Positions 1 to 7,943 of a stretch of DNA of 64,000 nt are shown piece after piece. The stretch spans positions 11,408,001-11,472,000 of the forward strand of contig NC_062247.1 in NCBI RefSeq assembly GCF_905475465.1. Reading direction: 5' to 3'. The DNA is from Pieris napi (taxonomy: Eukaryota > Arthropoda > Insecta > Lepidoptera > Pieridae). Each line of letters opens with the position of its first letter. Position 1 is the stretch's first letter. Under the pieces are notes generated by a model. It saw only the letters and a program-made list of their open reading frames with translations. It searched no databases and was not told where the DNA came from. The position numbers and the translations under genes are program-made.

Positions 1-560
1 CAGTAAATTTAATGTTCTTGTGTATTGAATTTAAATGTGCTAGAAATGCAGATATTTTGTCATTGGGGAGTACTACAAATGTGTCATCGACATATCTCTT
101 GTACAGTCGAGGTTTAACCGGGGCATTGGCTAGAGCTCTCTCCTCAAAGTCCTCCATGAAGATGTCAGCGACTATAGGTGACACTGGAGAACCCATGGCT
201 ACTCCATCAACCTGCACATTTTGCAATGATATCTAGATATCATTGCAAAAAGACTTAGGGAACAGAACATGTCACCAGATTATGTAGATATTGTAAAACA
301 CTGTCTCACATCAGGATACTTAATGTGGAAAGATGAGTTCTATGTGCAGGTTGATGGAGTAGCCATGGGTTCTCCAGTGTCACCTATAGTCGCTGACATC
401 TTCATGGAGGACTTTGAGGAGAGAGCTCTAGCCAATGCCCCGGTTAAACCTCGACTGTACAAGAGATATGTCGATGACACATTTGTAGTACTCCCCAATG
501 ACAAAATATCTGCATTTCTAGCACATTTAAATTCAATACACAAGAACATTAAATTTACTG
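1..560. repeat. Inverted repeat forming the 5' hairpin of the Penelope-like element
   Basis: Bases 1-218 are the reverse complement of 343-560, and 219-234 is the reverse complement of 235-250, giving a perfect 32-base palindrome centred at 234/235. Bases 251-342 have no partner, so the inverted copy lacks about 92 bp relative to the forward copy. The minus-strand reading frames here are mirror images of the RT and not separate genes. Confidence 0.9.
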
Positions 561-1444
561 TTGAACAAGAAAACAACAACTGTCTGCCCTTTTTAGACAT
601 TTTAATTATACGCAAAGCAGATGGCACACTAGGTCACACAATACACAGGAAGGCAACCCACACAGATAGGTACCTCAATGGTGAATCCCACCACCACCCT
701 TCACAACTGCATTCTGTCGGTAAATGTTTGTTTCAGAGAGCCCAGCGTCTTTGTGATGATGCCCACCTCGAGGAGGAACTACAGCATGTCAAACAGGTGC
801 TACACCGAAACAAGCTGCGCATCCCCCGGCTACATCACAAAAACAAAAACAAGACACAAACAGTTCCCCGCCAGCCAGCCTACTTGCCATATGTAAAGGG
901 AGTTACAGATAGAATTAGCCGGATCCTAAAACGAGCTTCTATTCATACAATTTTCAAGCCGCACAAGAAGATTCAGCAATTCCTAAGACCAATCAAAAGT
1001 AACACCCCATTGCAAGATGCAGGTATATACAAACTGGATTGCGACTGTGGCCTGTCTTACATAGGGCAAACTAAACGCAATATGTCCAGCAGACTCAAAG
1101 AACACATTGCAGACATAAGACATAGACGACACACAAAATCAGCAGTCTGTGAACACATACTAGATAGGCCTAATCACTACATACGCTTTGACCAACCGAA
1201 AGTACTTGCGAAAGAGAAAAGATTCTTCCCAAGATTGGTACGCGAAGCCATTGAAATCAAAAAACACCCCAATTTCAATAGAGAAGACGGCCTAAAATTG
1301 TCAAACACCTGGGATCCAATAATATCCAAATTAAAATCTCAAAAAGAAAAACAATCCGCGAAAATAGAGGACACCGTGAGCCATTTTTGCCAAAACCCTC
1401 CATCTTTTAGTCGATACCAACTCCGGGGAAACAAATACAGATAA
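236..1444 (+). pseudogene. Penelope-like reverse transcriptase / GIY-YIG endonuclease, N-terminally truncated
   Basis: An open frame runs from the inversion junction at 236 to the stop at 1442-1444. Numbering from the methionine at 269 (391 residues), the RT part shows DGVAMGSP (29-36), the catalytic YVDD (67-70) and LPFLDILI (106-113). After a basic linker (about 180-245) comes a GIY-YIG nuclease domain: GIY at 252-254, YIG at 264-266, an arginine in SSRLKEH (273-279), CEH at 294-296 and a glutamate in the region 320-330 (REAIE). In this family the RT copies the RNA and the nuclease nicks the target. The fingers and the N-terminal part of the RT are missing, so the protein cannot be complete, although no stop interrupts what remains. 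The methionine at 269 is internal and not a natural start: the frame continues upstream to 236. Confidence 0.88.
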
Positions 1445-1502
1445 GGCAACTTTCTCTGCAGCTGTGATACCTTTTGACATTTAACATCTTTTGTCTTCAG
1501 TC

Positions 1503-1545
1503 ACCGTGACCACGCACGCTGTAAAGCACGCGAAACGTCGGATAA
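1503..1545 (+). ncRNA. Possible degenerate hammerhead-ribozyme motif of the Penelope-like element
   Basis: Downstream of the stop lies CTGTAAAG, a short GC-AC-GC stem, then CGAAACGTC. Penelope-like elements are known to carry minimal hammerhead ribozymes built from CUGAUGA, a short stem II, GAAA and a GUC cleavage site. The GAAAC and GUC parts are present, but the CUGAUGA box is altered to CTGTAAA. Activity is therefore doubtful. This is a motif resemblance, not a folded prediction. Confidence 0.35.
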
Positions 1546-1667
1546 ATTTAAAATTATGTCAAATAGTTGTAAATTTATAATAATAATACATAACTTTAAT
1601 CCGGTAAAAAGCGTTTTTCTTTAAATGTGTAAAGGTTATGTAAATCAAAGACAATACTATAAGTATT

Positions 1668-2259
1668 TGTTCACCTTATTTTGTATTAATATCGAAAAAA
1701 CACCCTAATTTTCAATCGAAAATTCTGACGTCAAAATTTCAGCTTTTTTCAAAAACTTGGTGTGCTTTCAGTTCGTTGAAATCTCTACTTTCCTATGGTA
1801 AAAAAAAATATATATATTACCATAGTAAATCTTCTCAGAAAACGCAATAAATCGTATGCAGTAACGCCCAGACCTGTCATCCACTTCCTTACTTCTCTAT
1901 GAAATACGAAAATTTTAGCCCATCTAAAGGCTAATTTTTTTTTAGGTCACTCAGGTATATATAAGTTATCTTAAAATAGTAATAAATAGGCATCTAATTA
2001 TAATTTAAAGAAGATTCATAGAGAAGTAGGGAAGGGGATGACGGGTCTGGGCGTTACTGCATACGATTTTTTGCATATTCTGAGAAGATTTACTATGGTA
2101 ATATATATATATTTTTTTACCATAGGAAAGTAGAGATTTCAACAAACTGAAAGCACACCAACTTTTTGAAAAAAGCTGAAATTTTGACGTCAGAATTTTC
2201 GATTGAAAATTAGGGTGTTTTTTCGATATTCATTCAAAATAAGGTACAAATAAATATTT
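1668..2259. mobile_element. Foldback (long-TIR) element
   Basis: The left arm (about 1668-1901) and right arm (about 2018-2259) are near-perfect reverse complements around a spacer of about 115 bp. Paired landmarks are TATGGTA beside an (AT)n run, ACGTCA followed by the AATTTTCGAT block, and GTAACGCCCAGAC with GTCTGGGCGTTAC. No coding frame is visible. It abuts the Penelope-like 3' end, so it may have inserted beside or into that element's tail. Confidence 0.8.
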
Positions 2260-2673
2260 TTAATCAAATAAATTACAGCGTATTTGGGACATAGAAAGGT
2301 AAGTTTTCACCAAATTTCGTTAAAAAAAAAATATTTTTGTAAAAGATAAAAATTAAAAACCAAAAACTTGGTTTTTTGTATTTTTCACATAAATTTTGAG
2401 GTTATGTGAAAAATGTGTGAATATAAAAGTTTTAGATCTTTTTATTACTTACAACTTTGCCATTTAACTTTCTTCGATAGGACTTTTAGTTTTGCCGGAA
2501 ATCGAGATAAACCGTTTTTTACCCTTAAAACTCCCCCCCCTACCCCTTCCCGACCTCAGATCGACCGTAATTTATTTTTCCTTTCATTTTGATCATATTC
2601 CCCTCCTTTTCTAATGGGTTTCATCCTACTGTAATTTTTTTTGGTTTCAAAAATTATCGGCACTGGTCTATAA
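2260..2673. other. No recognisable feature
   Basis: AT-rich sequence with poly-T/poly-A stretches, a local near-palindrome around 2375-2410 (AAATTTTTCACATAA-like arms) and a pyrimidine run ending in CCCCCCCC near 2532. I see no coding or TE signature. Confidence 0.5.
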
Positions 2674-2679
2674 TCAAAA

Positions 2680-2905
2680 TTGACAAATAGAAAACATAAA
2701 ATTTAAAAAATTTGGTCCCTGTGGCACTGTATCTTTATTTCTGGCAACATTTCCTTGCTGTATTGCGATACTTATTCGTTGAGCGAGGAAAGCACCAGCT
2801 ATGGTGAGTATGGTGGTAATACTCTTATATCTGAGTCGTTTATTATTTTCCGCCTGCTCCGAGGAAGGTAAGACGGGGCAATCGTTTACATAGCATCCCA
2901 AAGCC
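2680..2905 (-). mobile_element. LINE-C 3' fragment (AGAFLAQR-type C-terminus)
   Basis: On the minus strand a 75-codon frame contains AGAFLAQRISIAIQQGN followed by DTVPQGPNF and a stop. The same peptide and 3' untranslated sequence (a GGTCCCTGTGG-like stretch) recur at 11640-11830 and about 55745-55900. I recognise this as the C-terminal tail of a widespread arthropod retroelement protein but cannot name the clade with certainty. It is truncated upstream. Confidence 0.55.
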
Positions 2906-2959
2906 GGGACGGGCTCTCTTCTGTATTATGAAATATAAGTTAGTTGTAGCATTAAACGA

Positions 2960-3258
2960 GCAGTGTTGGCCTAGAGGCTTCAGCGTGTGACTCTCATACC
3001 TGAGAGTCCTACATTAGATCCTCGGCTGTGCACCAATGGACTTTCTTCCTATGTGCGCATTTAACATTTGCTCGAACGGTGAAGGAAAACATCGTGAGGA
3101 AACCGACATGTCTTAGACGCAAAAAGTCGACGGCGTGTGTCAGGCACTGGAGGCTGATCACCTACTTGCCTATTAGATTTAAAAATGATCATGAAACAGA
3201 TTCAGTAATCTGAGGCCATGACTTAAAGAGGTTGTAGCGCCAATGATTTGTTTTTTTT
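2960..3258 (+). mobile_element. SINE-1 (tRNA-derived), nearly full length
   Basis: The best forward copy of SINE-1. The tRNA-like head has an A-box-like TGGCCTAGAGGCTTC and a degraded B box near 3020. The body follows: CACCAATGGACTTTCTTC, then ATCGTGAGGAAACC, AAAAAGTCGACGGCGTGTGT, ATGATCATGAAACAGA and AGGTTGTAGCGCCAATGATT. The tail is T-rich. Such elements are transcribed by RNA polymerase III from the internal A/B boxes and mobilised by a LINE in trans. The 61-codon frame inside it is a shadow. Confidence 0.85.
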
Positions 3259-3344
3259 GCATTTTCACAAAAAAACATATAAAACTTGCATAGTGTTTTT
3301 CTGACTTAAGTGAATTTATTCATGAATCTATTTAGAATTTAGAT

Positions 3345-3515
3345 ATTATAGTCAAAGTCAAAATCATTTATTCATATAGGTGACGCAATGTTATGAACGT
3401 AAAAAAAATATATATATGAAATGCTTATAATTTTACATTTACTGCCAATTCTCAAATCAAGGGCGTAGAACGGAAGAGAAGAACTGGCAATATAGAGGTC
3501 GTTGTTCCGAATTCC
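3345..3515 (-). mobile_element. LINE-B 3' end
   Basis: Reverse complement of the LINE-B tail: GAACTGGCAGTAAATG-like sequence, an AT microsatellite, and a terminal GACTTTGACT hexamer tail next to 3345. Matching copies lie at 22760-23048, 25405-25565, 51470-52152 and 55945-56165. No coding sequence is retained. Confidence 0.75.
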
Positions 3516-3544
3516 TTAGATAGATAATCGTGGTGATACACATT

Positions 3545-3645
3545 GTTTTTATACAGAACTGGACAGACGCTTGGCCACAATCTCACCTGATGTTAAGTGA
3601 GATGTGGCTTCCAGGCATGCCTGTCCAGGAGATGCCTGTTTGCAT
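3545..3645 (-). repeat. Possible LINE 3' fragment
   Basis: Contains CTCACCTGATGTTAAGTGAG, a sequence typical of the 3' ends of LINE-A-like copies in this window, next to an imperfect palindrome built on CAGGCATGCCTG. Too short to classify. Confidence 0.35.
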
Positions 3646-4006
3646 AAATGAAATAATCGAAGTAATAAATTATAATTACAAAGATTTTTTGTAAATTCTT
3701 TTAACTGAATAACAATGATCTAACCTAGATCGCTATTCATGAACTTAACTTTTACTGTTTCTCAATGCGGCAAGAATATGAAATTTCCAGACTTGTACAA
3801 CAACCAAGAGTTATGCATAACGAGATATCCAATTTTGTTCAAGAGATTTTGCAATTACAAATTGTCGAATTTCAAATGTTTATTTTATTTATGTAAAACC
3901 ACTTCATATACAGAAATTTAATACAATTGACATAATTAAATTAAAAGGAGAAAAAACTCGCGACTGGTGGCCTTATCTTTTCCAGTCAAACACTTGAAGA
4001 AAAAAA

Positions 4007-4786
4007 GGGTGCGTGTACTTATGTATGCGCGTAAGAAGTTATACTTCTTTGGCATTATTAAAAATAGTTTTCGATTGCATGCAAATAATTAATTACAATT
4101 AAATAATCAAAGACTGGAATAGGAGTCATTATCTATAATATAAAAATGAATCGCAAAATGTGTTGGTAAGCGCATAACTCAACAACGCCTGGACCAATTT
4201 GGCCAATTCTTTTTTATAATATTCCTTGAAGTACGTGGATGGTTCTTGCGGAGAGAAAAATTAAAAAAAAATGAGTGAAAAAGTATAAAAACAACACTTT
4301 TCTATATTCCCATACATAATATTCGTAATAAGTTAAACTTAAAAGTCAATTTGAACTTTAATACCATATCATAAAGTTCAAGTCTTAGGGGAAGGTAAAT
4401 TATTATTTTTTGACATAATGTATTTGTTGTCTTATCAACTTTCTTTTTTTTATCTTACTAGCTAGACCGGTGACCCGAATAGCAGAATAAGTATTTAAAA
4501 AAAATAAAGAATCGACTGTTAGGCGGTACGATGTTCGCCAGGCCAGCTAGTAGCCAATAAAGTTCAGTTTACATTTGAAAAATTAAATAAATATTTATTA
4601 TTATTCTCTTACATTAAGTGTAACATAAATTGTATTATTATTCGAATGTTGTTTTTAAATTATGTCCAATGCCGTAGCATCTTCCGTGGGCAACTTCATT
4701 CTGTTAATTTTGTGTCACGGTGCATGCGCATCGTAAAATTTCACTCTCATAAATTTTTCATTACGCGCCTAAAGAAGTATAACTTC
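4007..4786 (+). mobile_element. Element X copy A, interrupted by a Helitron
   Basis: Copy A begins GGGTGCGTGTACTTATG, has GAAGTTATACTTCTTT at 4035-4050 and ends with its reverse complement AAAGAAGTATAACTTC at 4771-4786. Both sides are flanked by A runs. The outer 28 bp at the left have no counterpart at the right, so the ends are asymmetric. The interior matches 21610-21780 (reversed) and 54661-54830, apart from a 419-bp Helitron at 4132-4550. No transposase frame is present, so it is non-autonomous. Confidence 0.75.
4132..4550 (+). mobile_element. Helitron inserted in element X
   Basis: Starts with TCTATAATATAAAAATGAA after an A and ends GTTCGCCAGGCCAGCTAG before a T, the expected TC...CTAG structure in an A/T target without duplication. 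The related copy at 54721-54741 has the uninterrupted sequence CATTATAGTCAATAAAG, which gives the exact empty site. At 419 bp without coding capacity it is non-autonomous and depended on a Rep/helicase from elsewhere. Confidence 0.9.
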
Positions 4787-5333
4787 AAAAAATTAAATTA
4801 GATGAGATAAGCGCAAGAAGTGCAAAAATACAAAAGACATATAGTTATTCAGACAAAACTATTGGAACAAAACAAATCAATTAAAATATATCCAAACAGT
4901 GAACAGGACAAATTAAAAAAGGGCCTTTTATGTTATAGTTTTTGTACATGGTACGAGGGTAGGGTTTTAATTAAAATTATAGGCATTGAAAAATAAATTT
5001 CAGATAAGAAATCCGTTAAAAATATACAAAGTTTTTGACAGCTCAGCTGCTTTTCCATATATCCCGTTGGTGATGCCGTTTTTGTAGACTTGCAGAGAGA
5101 CTTTTGCTTATTTATAAAACTTTTTTAGTCTTATTTTGTTTTAACGAAAGTACCTAATAGACTTAAGCTTTAAGTATAATAAGATTTTAGAGAAATGATA
5201 CGATAGCACGTTTCGATTGATTGTGATTGGTCAACAGCATAGTCCAATCAGAAAACCGAAATTAATCGTCATTCCGTTCGACAAATCAAATAAGCGTATT
5301 ACATAATCACGCAGTCTTGTTACAATCGTATAC
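4787..5333. other. No recognisable feature
   Basis: AT-rich sequence without convincing coding potential, terminal repeats or tandem structure. It lies between element X and the MITE at 5337. Confidence 0.5.
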
Positions 5334-5336
5334 TAA

Positions 5337-5575
5337 GGGTCTGTTTCACAATGTATGGATAAAGTACCAAATAGCTATGCAACACATAAATTATTTGGAA
5401 GATAGATTATGCTATTTGACATTTCATCGAATTCATAACTTATGATGGACTTTATGTGCGAATAGCGCTAACTGACAGTCGTGAAACGCAACAATAGTGT
5501 TTATCCTACCAATAAGTAATGAATAGCTAATTTGGAACATATGTAGAACTTATCCGTACATTGTGAAACAGACCC
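5337..5575. mobile_element. PIF/Harbinger-type MITE, copy 1
   Basis: Terminal inverted repeats GGGTCTGTTTCACAATGTA / TACATTGTGAAACAGACCC are flanked by a TAA duplication at 5334-5336 and 5576-5578. A 3-bp TAA/TTA target and GGG-starting ends are the hallmark of PIF/Harbinger elements. The 239-bp element is non-coding. A second copy lies at 46108-46341. Confidence 0.85.
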
Positions 5576-5578
5576 TAA

Positions 5579-6130
5579 AGGTAGGATTTTTTACCAAAGT
5601 TACGAAGGGAATAATAATAATCATGTTACTTTATATTGTGAAAACTATGGTTTTAATTTATTAAACTTAAATAATGTAATTATAAGCTACATTGTTATCA
5701 CAGCAATTAGTTTAATCGTTTCAAAGCCATTATGAGTGTAATTATAAGAACGAGTTGCTATTATGACCAAAATCTTTGGCTTTTATTAGATTGTTTGAGG
5801 TTAAATTAAAAAATATGATGAAGTATACAATTGCTTTCTTTCCCCGTTTTGACATTTTGTTTTTATTAAAGAACATTAATAAGGAAAACCGAGATGATAT
5901 TAGGGTTTTCTTTGAGATTTATTTGTTATAAGTGTTAAGCTTCATAGAAGGTTTTGTACTCATTGTTAGAATGGCCACAGTCTGTATTTTAGATAAAATT
6001 TCGACAGCTTTTTAAATCTGTACATTTTTTTCATATGGTAAGAGACATTTTTATTGTTGATTACTTAAGCCATGGAATATGTTAGAAAACATTTTTTGAT
6101 AGTTCAGTCACTGCGCTTCCGCGCTGGTAG
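5579..6130. other. No recognisable feature
   Basis: AT-rich, with no frame longer than background and no repeat shared with the rest of the window that I could detect. Confidence 0.5.
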
Positions 6131-6134
6131 TCCT

Positions 6135-6318
6135 GTCTTGCGATTCTGTAACTCACTTTTCGAACTCACACAGCGGTTTTCACAGCGGTGGTCGCGCTCA
6201 AATCAGTCGTGAAGCAGTCATTTTACGATTTGGCATTCTGATAAGGAGAGGGCTTGTAGTTTATTGTTTATCAGAATGCCACCGCTGTGAAAACCGCTGT
6301 GAGAGTTAGAAAAGTTCA
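6135..6318. mobile_element. TIR MITE (TTGCGATTCTG family), copy 1
   Basis: The left end reads TCTTGCGATTCTGTAACTC followed by ACAGCGGTTTTC; the right end carries GAAAACCGCTGTG but has lost its terminal part. Inner sequence is shared with copies at 45213-45386 and 49187-49357. No coding capacity. Confidence 0.7.
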
Positions 6319-6744
6319 TACATAAAGCCCAAAATAAAGAAACAGTTATTTATTACAAAATAAATTTATCATATAATATTATACATTATTTTCTTCTATT
6401 GAAAGAAATGCTTGTTTGTGTGAGACTGATGCCTGTGCTACAGGTCATCAGGCCCCCACCACTTGGGATCGCCAAAAGAAATGAACGACATATATCTCTG
6501 CTAAATGGTTAGGATTACTTTAACACAAAAAGACAAGCGCAAAAACTTCTAAAATATTTACTTATTGTAACCTCACGATCCCAAGGTCAATATCGCTACG
6601 GATGTTTAGATAATGTGGAATTTATATACAAAAACGTCAACCCGTATCGCAATTAAAATTTATTCAGTATCAACATATACTTTTAGGGGTCCAAATCCCG
6701 CAAATATTTTATAACCTCTTTTCGTATTTATTTCATTTTTATTT

Positions 6745-7080
6745 TAGGTATCTGTGTTCTTTTTTGCTGGCTTGGTCCAAACCCCTCAATTCCCCTCTGC
6801 ACCGTGCCACTCTCTGCCATGTACCACCTGATTCTTTAGTTTGGTCTATCCACCTTCTAAGTTGTCTTCCTCTTTATCATTTGCTATATCTTGGGCACCA
6901 GTTAAGTACTTTTTTGCTCCACTTTTCTGTTCTTCTTACCTCTTAACGCCCATTTCCACCTTAGTTCATTTATTTTTATTATTACATTTGTTACCGTAGT
7001 TGTTTTTCTTATAGCCGTATTCTTTATTTTGTCTATTCTTTTCTTCCCTATCATACATCGTTCCATCGGTCTTTGAAATC
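6745..7080 (-). mobile_element. RTE-like LINE 3' end
   Basis: The minus strand translates, with two stops, to a C-terminal RT tail of RTE/BovB style: FQRPMERCMIGKKRIDKIKN, then INELRWKWALRG, then RRWIDQTKESGGTWQR and RCRGELRGLDQA. This arrangement (RMxR..IRNxxIR, LKWxWAGH, R.RWxDD, RW...A) is typical of the protein end of that LINE class. Only about 110 codons remain and they are broken. A shorter relative is at 48785-48975. Confidence 0.65.
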
Positions 7081-7455
7081 CCGCAAACAGTAATTCTTTA
7101 TTAAGTATTTAAAACCATTTAAAGTGATATAAGATATAATTATATTGTATCAACACCAAACGAGTGTTATTCAAAAACAAAAGCTTAATATAAAGTTAAC
7201 ACGCAAATCGACAATTAGTGTTTTATTAAATGCATGTTTAATTTATAATCGATGGTTGACGTTTGGCGCCCAATGATTAATTGAACAGCATGATTAACAG
7301 AATAATAATTTAAAATATTATGCTTGTGATATTTATTTCATATATAATATAAGTTTTCGAAGGCTGAAAATCTTGTAGGCTAACATACAAAAAATTTTTT
7401 TTTTTTGATAGAATTTGACCTTCGATTGCGATACAACGATGATAGCGGTCATATA
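7081..7455. other. No recognisable feature
   Basis: AT-rich intervening sequence. Poly-T near 7391 precedes the Helitron terminus duplications. Confidence 0.45.
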
Positions 7456-7565
7456 ATTTTTCGATACCATTTTATAGGAAGACTAGCGGATCCGACACAT
7501 GTTGTCTTGAATTTTTCGATACCATTTTATAGGAAGACTAGCGGATCCGACAGACGTTGTCCTGC
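7456..7565. repeat. 55-bp tandem duplication covering a Helitron 3' terminus
   Basis: Two adjacent units of 55 bp (7456-7510 and 7511-7565) each contain TTCGATACCATTTTATAGG, then the minus-strand Helitron terminus ACTAGCGGATCCGACA. The units differ at a few positions. The duplication includes host flank plus the last 25 or so bases of the Helitron. Confidence 0.8.
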
Positions 7566-7878
7566 ACACGTCTTACATACAAAAAAATATCTAATAATGT
7601 GAATCATTCACGACTTCACTTGAACAAATAAAAATCTGCCCAGCCGTTAGGAGTTTAATTACGAACACATCCACAGAGGATTTTGCATAATTATATACCA
7701 GCTGTTTATTTGCTGTATAAAAAATTAACTAGATACCGACTGCAGTGCCATCTGCCGGGCTGATTTCTTAATCTAAGCCATTCAAAGCGCCACCCAAACA
7801 TAAAAAATCATTCAAATCGGTCCGTTTAATAGGAGTTAAGTGACATACACACGTACAGAAGAATTATATCCATAAAGA
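7538..7878 (-). mobile_element. Helitron, 341 bp
   Basis: Read on the minus strand, the element starts TCTTTATGGATATAATTC after an A and ends GTCGGATCCGCTAG before a T. Its 5' part matches the tandem Helitrons at 15971-16633 (TATAATTCTTCTG, ATGTCACT, GACCGATTT, GATGGCACTGCAGTCGGTA). It is non-coding. Its 3' end lies in the second of the two 55-bp units described at 7456. Confidence 0.8.
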
Positions 7879-7943
7879 TTTGTCTTTGGCCTTAAATACG
7901 CAACATTTCTCTCCACCGAGCATTCTCTTGATAGTAGGAGAGG

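Larger units (their letters stand above)
1..1665 (+). mobile_element. Penelope-like retroelement, 5'-truncated with inverted head
   Basis: A Penelope-like element is recognised by its reverse transcriptase joined to a GIY-YIG endonuclease (236-1444). The 5' part of the RT is missing. In its place lies an inverted partial copy (1-234), so the element starts with a hairpin rather than its own 5' end. Inverted or partial tandem copies at the 5' end are known for this class. The 3' untranslated part (1445-1665) closely matches 53880-53965, which marks the shared 3' end. The element stops where the foldback element at 1668 starts. Confidence 0.85.

Noticed and set aside
340..627. A 95-codon minus-strand frame and the 74-codon plus-strand frame at 12-236
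   Set aside because: They are mirror images created by the inverted Penelope segment and lie antisense to the RT frame.
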